Source: an uncultured Acidimicrobiaceae bacterium (GTDB lineage: Bacteria; Actinomycetota; Acidimicrobiia; Acidimicrobiales; Ilumatobacteraceae). Taken from it: 11,814 bases of DNA. Position 1 is the stretch's first letter, and the number at the start of each line of letters is the position of its first letter. Below are positions 1 to 5,599 of this stretch, piece after piece. Location: assembly GCA_903919215.1 (NCBI GenBank), contig CAIXHI010000386.1, forward strand, positions 1 to 11,814. The letters are read 5' to 3'. The notes under the pieces are model-generated. The model did no database searches. It was given only the letters and a program-made list of their open reading frames with translations, and was not told the DNA's origin. The translations under genes and the position numbers were made by a program.

Positions 1-76
1 CATCGCCGAGGGCACTGAGTTGGTCTATTCGGGCAACCCACGCGCGCCGCACCGCCTCCCCCTCGTCTGGAGTTGA
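1..76 (+). CDS. C-terminal fragment of an unrecognised protein (5' end outside window)
   Basis: A reading frame whose codons begin at base 2 is open from the window edge to a TGA at 74-76. It encodes about 24 residues ending in APHRLPLVWS. Most codons end in G or C, as in the certain genes here, which supports real coding sequence. Its stop lies 5 nt before the ATG of the TesB-like gene at 82, so it is probably the preceding gene of the same operon. The fragment is too short for me to assign a family. A role in acyl-CoA metabolism would be a guess from context only. Confidence 0.5.
   Translation, partial: IAEGTELVYSGNPRAPHRLPLVWS
69..72 (+). promoter_or_regulatory. Shine-Dalgarno GGAG that decides the start at 82
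   Basis: GGAG lies 9 nt before the ATG at 82. The alternative TTG at 73 directly abuts this motif, leaving no spacer, so the ATG is the better start. The motif sits inside the last codons of the upstream reading frame, as expected in a tightly packed operon. Confidence 0.55.
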
Positions 77-81
77 GCGAA

Positions 82-900
82 ATGGGCGCCCTCACCGTGC
101 TGGACCTCGTCGAGGTCCAGCACCTCGCAGAGGACGCGTTCCGTTGTGTGCCGAGCACAGGCAACAGCACACGGTTGGGTGGTAGCGAGTTGATGGTCGC
201 GAGCTTGCTCGCGGCCTCCGCCACCACCTCGGGTGCACTGCCACCGGCGGCGGTGCACGCTTCATTCCTGCGGTCCGGTCGCAGCGACACCCCGGTCGAG
301 GTGATGGTGACGCGTCTGCAGGACGGTCGTTCGAGCGCCGTGCGGGCGGTCACCGCTACGCAGGACGGTGTGCCGATCATGGCGGCGACGTTCCGATTCT
401 TCGCGGCACGGCCGGCAGACGACTGGCAACGTGAGACGGTGTTCGACCTGACTGCGGACGAGGGTGAGGAACAGTTCGCAGTGGTGGCCACGCTGCCGAC
501 GCTGCGGCACTTCGAGGTGCGTGCCGCCGTACGCCCCACCGATGGCAAGCGCGTGATCCACCCCTACTGGGTCAAGAGCAAGGCCGCGCTGCCCGACGAC
601 CCGCTGTTGCACGCCGCGCTCGTGCTCTATCTCACGGATCTGGGCACGACGGGAAGTGCCCGAGCACCGGGAACGCCTATGCGCGAGCGGATGGGGCCGA
701 TGAGCCTCGACCACGCGTTCTGGTGGCACCGTCCGGTGCGTGTCGACGAGTGGGTGCATGTGAATGCCACCTCGCTGACCGAAGCGAGCGGGCGCGCGCT
801 GGCTCGCGGTGAGGTGGTTTCGGCCAACGGTGTGCTGGCCGCGTCGTTCTCACAGGACGTCGTCGTACCTGCACAGACTCCCGAACGGAGGACGCAATGA
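82..900 (+). CDS. TesB-like (type II) acyl-CoA thioesterase, double hotdog
   Basis: Predicted 272-residue cytosolic thioesterase that hydrolyses acyl-CoA to free acid and CoA. The order of motifs matches E. coli TesB. An N-terminal hotdog carries HASFLRSGRSDTPVE followed by RLQDGRSSAVRAV. A C-terminal hotdog carries SLDHAFWWHRPVRVDEW and ends in AASFSQD. The TesB catalytic trio Asp-Thr-Gln maps to D186 (in YLTD), S208 (in MSLDH, Ser replacing Thr) and Q258. The length is close to the usual 280-290. I chose ATG 82 because GGAG at 69-72 is well spaced from it; a TTG at 73 is possible. Its stop overlaps the next gene's ATG (ATGA), so it is co-translated with the hydratase at 897. The substrate is unknown. 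Confidence 0.85.
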   Translation: MGALTVLDLVEVQHLAEDAFRCVPSTGNSTRLGGSELMVASLLAASATTSGALPPAAVHASFLRSGRSDTPVEVMVTRLQDGRSSAVRAVTATQDGVPIMAATFRFFAARPADDWQRETVFDLTADEGEEQFAVVATLPTLRHFEVRAAVRPTDGKRVIHPYWVKSKAALPDDPLLHAALVLYLTDLGTTGSARAPGTPMRERMGPMSLDHAFWWHRPVRVDEWVHVNATSLTEASGRALARGEVVSANGVLAASFSQDVVVPAQTPERRTQ

Positions 901-1652
901 GTGTCGTCGAAGTGGAACAACGGGGCCGGGTACTGCACATCGCGCTGAACCGTCCCGAGAAGCGCAACACCTTGAACGCCGAGGTCAACCATCAGCTGCG
1001 CGAAGCGTTCCAGACCTTCGCCGAGGACGGAGAGCTGTGGGTGGCTGTGCTGTCGGGTAACGGGCCAGACTTCTGCGCCGGTGTCGATCTGACGACGTCG
1101 GCTTCGGGTGGTGGGCCAAAAACCTGGCCCGGCGGCATTACCCGCGAGTTCGAGTGCTGGAAGCCGATCGTGGCTGCGCTGCACGGTCACGTGTTGGGTG
1201 GCGGGCTCGAACTCGCGCTGTGCGCCGACTTCCGTGTGGGCGACGAGACAACCCGCCTTGGCGCGCCCGAGGTGCGGTGGGGGCTGATGCAGGGTGCGGG
1301 TGCCACGCAGCGCTTGCCGCGTATTGTGCCGTTCGCTGTCGCGTTGGAAATGCTGCTGACCGGCGACCCGATCGATGCCGCTCGCGCCGAACGGATCGGC
1401 CTACTGAACCATGTGGTGCCAGCGGGCGGAGCGTTGGAGCGTGCGTTCGAACTGGCCGAGCGGTTGTGCGCCCGCGCCCCGCTCGGCGTTCGCCGCGCCA
1501 AGGAAGCTGCCTACCGCGGGTGGGATCAGCCGCTGCCCGACGGATTGCGCACGGAGATGCTGCTCAGTCGACTGTTGGCGGGAACCGCCGATCTCGACGA
1601 AGGTCGCCGAGCATTCCTCGAGCGGCGCGATCCGGTGTGGCAGGCGCGCTGA
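897..1652 (+). CDS. Enoyl-CoA hydratase (crotonase family), both catalytic Glu present
   Basis: Predicted 251-residue crotonase-fold enzyme that would add water to trans-2-enoyl-CoA in beta-oxidation. It has the N-terminal ALNRPEKRNTLNAE segment and the oxyanion-hole motif FCAGVDL around residues 59-65. GGGLELALCAD and GAPEVRWG follow. The glutamates equivalent to rat E144 and E164 are E105 and E125, 20 residues apart as in the family. A true hydratase is therefore more likely than an isomerase or another crotonase activity. GGAGG at 887-891 lies 5 nt before the ATG, which overlaps the TesB-like stop, so the two are translationally coupled. The pairing of hydratase and thioesterase fits acyl-CoA catabolism. 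The chain-length preference cannot be read from sequence. Confidence 0.9.
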   Translation: MSVVEVEQRGRVLHIALNRPEKRNTLNAEVNHQLREAFQTFAEDGELWVAVLSGNGPDFCAGVDLTTSASGGGPKTWPGGITREFECWKPIVAALHGHVLGGGLELALCADFRVGDETTRLGAPEVRWGLMQGAGATQRLPRIVPFAVALEMLLTGDPIDAARAERIGLLNHVVPAGGALERAFELAERLCARAPLGVRRAKEAAYRGWDQPLPDGLRTEMLLSRLLAGTADLDEGRRAFLERRDPVWQAR

Positions 1653-1723
1653 CGGTACGGTGCAGCGCTCGGCGGATGGACACCGATCTGCGGGAGGTCA
1701 TCGCCGCGTGACATCGTTGGTGG

Positions 1724-2644
1724 GTGCACTCCCACCGACACCCTGCGCCTGGACCATGGGCACGTGAGTTTGAGGTCGCGACCTCGCGGGCGACGCTGTC
1801 CGGTCTGATCGCCGAACCCGCAGGTGGGGTCGAGCCGCGAGCACTGGTCGTTGCGCTGCATGGCATGGACATGCACGCCGGGTACTTCGATGCCACTGCT
1901 GCGCCAGGGTTGTCGTTGCTGGAGACGGGCAGCGCGCTCGGGTTTCGTGTCTGGGCTCCCGATCGTCCTGGCACTCGCGCCAGTGTCGACCTCGCCGGTG
2001 AGCATCGCCTGATCCGCCCTCAGGCCGACCTGCTGTTGGAGGCGCTCGACACGGTGGTGGCCGACGGCCCGATCGGCGCAGGTGTGTTCGTCGTCGGTCA
2101 CTCCTACGGCGCCAAGGTGGCGATCGGTGTGGTTGCGCGCGGGGGCGAGCGGCAGTTCCTCGGCCTCGACATCAACGGCGTCGGTTCGGGCCTCGGGCAC
2201 GGCCTTGATGAGCCAACGGACAGGATGCGGTACGTGTCGGTACGCGGCGACCGCGGCCCGTCGTGGGGTCCGCCGGCGCTGTACCCACACGGTGCCATCA
2301 GCCGTGCTCGCCTCCCCATGGCCGCGTCACATCCCTTACCTTTCAACGAGACGCTGCTGTGGCCTACCGACTTCGCCGAGTTCGGCCCGGCGCTGCGCGT
2401 GCCGATCCGGTTGACCTACGGCGACCATGAGCGGTGGTGGCCGATCGACGACGACAGCATTGATGCCATGCGCTCGAAGTTCACGGCTGCGCCAAGTGTG
2501 GCGGTCCACATGGAGCAGGGTGGCGGTCACAACCTCAGCCTGGGTACGGCAGCTGCGTCGTACCACCGTGCAGTGTTCGCCTTCGCAGAGGAGTGCATCG
2601 GCGGAGCAGTTGGACGCAGCGAGACCAAGGCCCGGCGCGCGTAG
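1724..2644 (+). CDS. Alpha/beta hydrolase, function unknown
   Basis: A 306-residue protein with an alpha/beta-hydrolase fold. LHGMD near residues 45-49 supplies the oxyanion-hole HG. GHSYG is the nucleophile elbow with S127. D234 (in YGDHERWW) and H269 (in GGGHNLS) complete a plausible Ser-Asp-His triad. No signal peptide or membrane segment is visible, so it is probably cytosolic, cleaving an ester, thioester or similar bond. The GTG at 1724 is the first possible start after an in-frame TGA at 1709-1711. Its ribosome-binding site is poor: GGTGG abuts it and GGGAGG at 1692-1697 is too far away, so the exact start is uncertain. It follows the hydratase after 71 bp and is probably in the same transcription unit. 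The substrate is not assignable. Confidence 0.82.
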   Translation: MHSHRHPAPGPWAREFEVATSRATLSGLIAEPAGGVEPRALVVALHGMDMHAGYFDATAAPGLSLLETGSALGFRVWAPDRPGTRASVDLAGEHRLIRPQADLLLEALDTVVADGPIGAGVFVVGHSYGAKVAIGVVARGGERQFLGLDINGVGSGLGHGLDEPTDRMRYVSVRGDRGPSWGPPALYPHGAISRARLPMAASHPLPFNETLLWPTDFAEFGPALRVPIRLTYGDHERWWPIDDDSIDAMRSKFTAAPSVAVHMEQGGGHNLSLGTAAASYHRAVFAFAEECIGGAVGRSETKARRA

Positions 2645-2647
2645 CCT
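2642..2647 (+). promoter_or_regulatory. Candidate -10 element (TAGCCT) for a leaderless start
   Basis: TAGCCT matches the actinobacterial TAnnnT -10 pattern and lies 7 nt before the ATG at 2655. Transcription would then begin at or next to the start codon. It overlaps the TAG stop of the alpha/beta hydrolase. No Shine-Dalgarno sequence is visible before 2655 and no clear -35 was found. Confidence 0.35.
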
Positions 2648-2654
2648 CTCCACC

Positions 2655-3071
2655 ATGTCACATGGGCTTTCACTCGACGACCGGCTGGCGATCCACGAGC
2701 TCGCCGCTCGCTACGGCAACGTGATCGATGCCCGCGAGTGGAACCGACTCGACCGCGTGTTCAGTGTGGACGGCACGTTCGAACTGCGTGGGTTCGGGGC
2801 ACCGGCTCGTTTCGAGGGCCGTGACGCGATTCGCACGATGCTCGAGTTCAGTACCGGACACCCGGTGGCGCACCACGTCACCAACGTCGAGGTCGACCAA
2901 GCCGATGGTGAGACGACTCTGTTCTTCAAGGTGATCGGCCCGGGTCCCAAGGGTCGGGTCGGATCGGTGGACTACACGGACATCGTGCGTCACGAACCCG
3001 AGGGGTGGCGGATCGTCACCCATATCGCCACCCTTCGCCGCCCGATTGCGCCGCCGCCGACACCGAGCTGA
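2655..3071 (+). CDS. SnoaL-like (NTF2-fold) protein
   Basis: A 138-residue protein that looks like the SnoaL_4 type of the NTF2 superfamily, a cone-shaped alpha+beta barrel. The N-terminal helix pattern (LAIHELAARYGNVIDAREW) is followed by a DRVFSVDGTFEL strand start. The HHVTN segment at residues 73-77 and a final GWRIVTHIATLRR strand complete the match. D25, H73 and H74 fall where members often have pocket residues, but the family includes both enzymes (isomerases, cyclases, dehydratases) and non-enzymes. The start is 10 nt after the hydrolase stop, without a Shine-Dalgarno sequence but with TAGCCT 7 nt upstream. It converges with the thioesterase on the other strand, with only 2 nt between the stops. 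A role in steroid-like metabolism is possible but inferred from context. Confidence 0.78.
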   Translation: MSHGLSLDDRLAIHELAARYGNVIDAREWNRLDRVFSVDGTFELRGFGAPARFEGRDAIRTMLEFSTGHPVAHHVTNVEVDQADGETTLFFKVIGPGPKGRVGSVDYTDIVRHEPEGWRIVTHIATLRRPIAPPPTPS

Positions 3072-3079
3072 ACTCAGCT
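3066..3079. repeat. Stop-codon-centred inverted repeat at a convergent junction
   Basis: AGCTGA-AC-TCAGCT is a perfect dyad. The left arm contains the TGA of the SnoaL-like gene and the right arm contains the TGA (as TCA) of the minus-strand thioesterase. Three of the six base pairs follow automatically from both genes ending in TGA. No T-run follows on either strand, so a classical terminator is not supported. Confidence 0.4.
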
Positions 3080-3520
3080 GGAACGTCGTTCGCCGAGGAG
3101 AACGAACGTCGCCGTTCCCAGCGCACACAGTCGCTCGCCGTCGCCCATGTCGACGACCTCAACCTGGACGATGACCGCCCGGCCGCCAGCCTTTCGGATC
3201 CGAGCGATCGCTCGTGCCGGGCCTTGCCGTACCGCGGCGAGGTAGTGGATGACGAGGTCCTGAGTTGCGAAGCCGTTCTCCGACCCGACGCGGTGGCGTA
3301 CGGCCGAGCCGGCGGCACAGTCGATGAGCGTCGCCACCATGCCTCCTTGCAGCCCACCAGCGCGGTTCGTGGTGTCGTCGGTCACGTCGATCTCGATCAT
3401 CGCATCCACACCCGAGCTGGCTGGAGTGGTCATGGTGCGCATTTCGGCGCGATGGATGAAGTGCGTTGCGGGCAGATGGTCGTAACGCAGCGGCACCGAC
3501 TCAAGGGTGGGTTCGGTCAT
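3074..3520 (-). CDS. PaaI-type single-hotdog thioesterase
   Basis: A 148-residue single-hotdog protein of the PaaI/acyl-CoA thioesterase group, probably a cytosolic tetramer hydrolysing acyl- or aryl-CoA. The signature N52-x5-Q58-G-G-x6-D67-x3-G71 matches the family pattern N..G..HGG..A.L.D...G. However, Gln58 stands where most members have His. D67 is the likely catalytic acid. The ATG at 3520-3518 has no Shine-Dalgarno sequence, but TAACCT lies 6 nt upstream on the minus strand, suggesting a leaderless transcript. It is divergent from the regulator at 3700 and convergent with the SnoaL-like gene. It may rescue CoA from dead-end intermediates; the substrate is unknown. Confidence 0.82.
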   Translation of the reverse strand: MTEPTLESVPLRYDHLPATHFIHRAEMRTMTTPASSGVDAMIEIDVTDDTTNRAGGLQGGMVATLIDCAAGSAVRHRVGSENGFATQDLVIHYLAAVRQGPARAIARIRKAGGRAVIVQVEVVDMGDGERLCALGTATFVLLGERRSS

Positions 3521-3526
3521 GGCATG

Positions 3527-3532
3527 AGGTTA
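3527..3532 (-). promoter_or_regulatory. Candidate -10 element (TAACCT) for a leaderless start
   Basis: Read on the minus strand, TAACCT lies 6 nt before the ATG at 3520-3518. It fits the TAnnnT -10 pattern with transcription starting at the start codon. No Shine-Dalgarno sequence is present. No convincing -35 was seen upstream. Confidence 0.4.
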
Positions 3533-3619
3533 GGGGACGCAGTCGCCGGAGTCCGTTGCCGATTGAGTCCCCTTTTCTTGGCTCTGGCGGCCAGCAATGG
3601 CGGTTGCGGCGCTCCGCCT

Positions 3620-3648
3620 TTGACAATTGAGGGCACTTGTTGTTGAAT
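3620..3648 (+). promoter_or_regulatory. Sigma-70-type promoter TTGACA-17 bp-TTGAAT
   Basis: A perfect -35 (TTGACA, 3620-3625) is followed after exactly 17 bp by TTGAAT (3643-3648), which matches 4 of 6 bases of the -10 consensus. Transcription would start near 3655, giving a leader of about 45 nt before the ATG at 3700. A short GGCGG/CCGCC dyad (3599-3603 and 3614-3618) sits just upstream of the -35. The promoter lies downstream of the TTG codons at 3637-3645 that could otherwise extend the gene, so it argues for the ATG start. Confidence 0.65.
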
Positions 3649-3699
3649 GCGTACTCTCCGCGGGTTCCAGTGCGGGGTGGCTGCGCGAAGGGAGGTGCT

Positions 3700-4674
3700 A
3701 TGGCGTCGCTCAGCGATAGTGGTGTCGCGGGGATCAGTCCTGCGTTCGACAGCTGTTCACCCACCGAGGTGGAAGTGGTGGCGCTCGCCTCGTTGCCCGT
3801 CGGCCACGCCTGGCGGGTACACGGCCTTGACGACGCGCGCGTCACTGCGCTCGCCGCCCGCTACCCACAGCTGCCGCCGGTGCTGGTTCGCCGTCATGAT
3901 CTGCTCGTGGTCGATGGTGCTCACACGATCGCCGCCGCTCGTCGCCTGGGCATGCAGGTGGCCCACGTGCAGTGGTTCGACGGTACCTGGGTCGACGCCG
4001 CCGAAGCGTTCGTCACGCGTAACAGCATCGACAACAGCCTGGCGCTGAGTACCGACGACCGTCGCGCATTGATCTGTTCTGCACTTCACGCCGAACCGAC
4101 GTGGTCCGATCGGCGGATTGCCCAGGTGTGTGGTGTCTCGCCGAAGATGATCGCCCGGGTTCGTTCCGGCGCGTCCGACCTGCAGCCCTCGCACCCTGTG
4201 GGCGAGAAGCGAATCGGTCGTGATGGTCGGGCCAGGCCGGTACGTGCTGGAGCCATGCGTGTGCTCATTGCGCAGATGCTGGAAGAACAGCCGGACGCTT
4301 CGTTGCGCACCGTCGCGTCGGCCTTGGGTGTGTCACCCGAAACCGTGCGCAGCGTGCGCAGGGATCGCGAAGTCGGCCAGGAATCGCGCATGGTTGCATG
4401 GCAAGGCTCGACTACGGCGTTCGATGAACTGGCGCTCGTGCGCATTCGTCGCGAGCCGCCCGCCCCATGGCGTGGCGACCATGCGTTCAAATCGACTGCC
4501 GCCGGTGAAGAGTTCATCGAATGGTTCGAAGCGACGAACATCGGTGACGAACCGTGTCGCGCTGATGACGTACCCCTCAGCAGGATCTACGAGATCGCTG
4601 ACGAAGCGCGTCGACGGGCGACGTTCTGGTCCGAGTTCGCCGATTCGATCGAGCGGCGGGCGCGTCGACGGTGA
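3700..4674 (+). CDS. StrR/ParB-like DNA-binding transcriptional regulator
   Basis: A 324-residue protein with an N-terminal ParB-like domain (about residues 24-110, with PPVLVRRHDLLVVDGAH and IAAARRLG). A helix-turn-helix follows at about 135-157 (WSDRRIAQVCGVSPKMIARV), then a linker GEKRIGRDGRARP (168-180) and a second helix-turn-helix-like segment at 201-221. Domain order, length and the IGRDGR linker resemble StrR-type activators of antibiotic gene clusters more than chromosome-partitioning ParB. The DGxH box differs from the GERR box of true ParB CTPases. I chose ATG 3700 because GGGAGG at 3690-3695 precedes it and a good promoter lies at 3620-3648; TTG codons 3637-3645 would lie upstream of the inferred transcription start. 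It is alone on its strand between catabolic genes. Its targets are unknown. Confidence 0.8.
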   Translation: MASLSDSGVAGISPAFDSCSPTEVEVVALASLPVGHAWRVHGLDDARVTALAARYPQLPPVLVRRHDLLVVDGAHTIAAARRLGMQVAHVQWFDGTWVDAAEAFVTRNSIDNSLALSTDDRRALICSALHAEPTWSDRRIAQVCGVSPKMIARVRSGASDLQPSHPVGEKRIGRDGRARPVRAGAMRVLIAQMLEEQPDASLRTVASALGVSPETVRSVRRDREVGQESRMVAWQGSTTAFDELALVRIRREPPAPWRGDHAFKSTAAGEEFIEWFEATNIGDEPCRADDVPLSRIYEIADEARRRATFWSEFADSIERRARRR

Positions 4675-4732
4675 CTGTCGCCAGACAGGCGTTCTCGTCG
4701 AGCTGGTTTCGCGACCGTCGACCAGGCGAGCG

Positions 4733-4738
4733 TACGGT
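4733..4738 (+). promoter_or_regulatory. Possible -10 element (TACGGT) before the crotonase-dehydrogenase operon
   Basis: The 93-bp gap between the regulator and the gene at 4768 contains TACGGT, which fits TAnnnT. It would start transcription about 23-25 nt before the ATG. No recognisable -35 lies at the right distance, and the gap has only weak dyads. This is the best candidate in the gap, but weak. Confidence 0.22.
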
Positions 4739-4767
4739 GTTCCCACACAGCAGAAGCAGGAGTCGTC

Positions 4768-5568
4768 ATGTCTGACACGGTTGAAGCACCTCAGGCGCTG
4801 TTCGAGCGCGACGGTCATGTCGCAGTGATCACGCTCAACCGTCCAGCGATCGGCAATGCGCTGTCGCCGACGATGGGTGCCTTGATGGCTGAGTACTGGG
4901 AGGAGATCCGCTCGAACCCCGACATTCGCTGCACGATCATCACCGGCGCTGGCGATCGGTTCTTCTGTACTGGCGCCGACCTGCAAGCGGTGGCGGCGAC
5001 GGGCAAGGTCAAGGGCGGGTACGGCCGGATCACCGAAGAGGTGCGCTGGTCATCGCGGCAAAACGACATCTGGAAGCCGACGGTGTGCGCGGTCAACGGC
5101 ACGGTCGCCGGTGGCGGTCTGCACTTCGTCGTCGACTCCGATGTCGTCGTTGCCGCCGAGAACGCAACGTTCATTGATACGCACACGAACGTCGGCATGG
5201 TGGGCGCGATCGAGAACATCGGCCTCGCCAAGCGCTTGCCGCTGGGCACCGCGTTGCGGATGACGTTGCAGGGGAAGAGTTTCCGGCTCCCCGCCGCGCG
5301 GGCTTACGCGCTCGGGCTGGTGGACGAGCTGACTCCGGCCGGTGGCGCGCTGGACGGAGCAATGACCATCGCCCAGGAGATCTCCAAGAACTCGCCCAAC
5401 GCAAACTCGCTGTCAATGCGCGCCGTCTGGAGTGCGACAGAGATGCCGTACACGCAGGCCGTCGAGTACGGCTACGCGCTGCTGCGCATGCACTGGTTGC
5501 ACCCCGATTTCAAGGAAGGCCCGCGAGCGTTCGCAGAGAAGCGCGAACCACAGTGGGCCACCGAATGA
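4768..5568 (+). CDS. Crotonase-family protein lacking both hydratase glutamates
   Basis: A 266-residue crotonase-fold protein. It keeps the N-terminal ITLNRPAIGNALS segment, the oxyanion-hole motif FFCTGADLQAV and AGGGLHFVVDSD. The glutamates equivalent to rat enoyl-CoA hydratase E144 and E164 are both histidine here: H119 in GGGLHF and H139 in DTHTNVG. Ordinary hydration is therefore unlikely. The fold also supports isomerases, hydrolases, dehalogenases and C-C lyases, and non-classical members are often annotated only as enoyl-CoA hydratase/isomerase. AGGAG at 4758-4762 lies 5 nt before the ATG. It is first in a run with two acyl-CoA dehydrogenase subunits (31-bp gap to the next gene), so it probably acts on the same CoA ester. 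The reaction is not assigned. Confidence 0.85.
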   Translation: MSDTVEAPQALFERDGHVAVITLNRPAIGNALSPTMGALMAEYWEEIRSNPDIRCTIITGAGDRFFCTGADLQAVAATGKVKGGYGRITEEVRWSSRQNDIWKPTVCAVNGTVAGGGLHFVVDSDVVVAAENATFIDTHTNVGMVGAIENIGLAKRLPLGTALRMTLQGKSFRLPAARAYALGLVDELTPAGGALDGAMTIAQEISKNSPNANSLSMRAVWSATEMPYTQAVEYGYALLRMHWLHPDFKEGPRAFAEKREPQWATE

Positions 5569-5599
5569 TGCTGCAGCCCGGCGCAGCCAAGGAGACACG

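Noticed and set aside
82..900. Ser208 instead of Thr in the TesB catalytic trio as evidence of an inactive enzyme
   Set aside because: Ser keeps the hydroxyl, and SLDHA-type sequences are common in actinobacterial TesB homologues as I recall, so loss of function is not supported.
627..1190. Minus-strand frame of 187 codons across the thioesterase-hydratase overlap
   Set aside because: Both plus-strand genes have conserved catalytic residues and normal ribosome-binding sites. The antisense product has no recognisable domain.
3583..3595. CTGG-CGG-CCAG dyad in the spacer between the divergent genes, considered as a terminator
   Set aside because: The stem is only 4 bp with no T-run on either strand, and no gene ends here, since both neighbours read away from it.
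3005..3646. Plus-strand frame of 213 codons across the PaaI-like thioesterase
   Set aside because: The minus strand there encodes a clear hotdog protein with N52, QGG and D67. The plus-strand translation shows no family pattern and runs into a promoter.
3744..3760. GTTCGA-containing partial palindrome near the start of the StrR-like gene
   Set aside because: StrR-type sites are recalled as GTTCGA-type half-sites separated by about 11 bp. Here only the central ACAGCTGT is symmetrical and the site lies in coding sequence.
4675..4725. Weak dyads after the regulator gene (CTGTC/GACAG and CTGGT/ACCAG), considered as a terminator
   Set aside because: The stems are 5 bp, one with a 13-nt loop, and neither is followed by a T-run. 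This is no better than chance at this GC level.
5432..5599. N-terminal extension of the acyl-CoA dehydrogenase upstream of 5600
   Set aside because: It overlaps the end of the crotonase gene in another frame, encodes an Arg/Cys-rich stretch untypical of the family, and AAGGAG at 5589-5594 marks ATG 5600.
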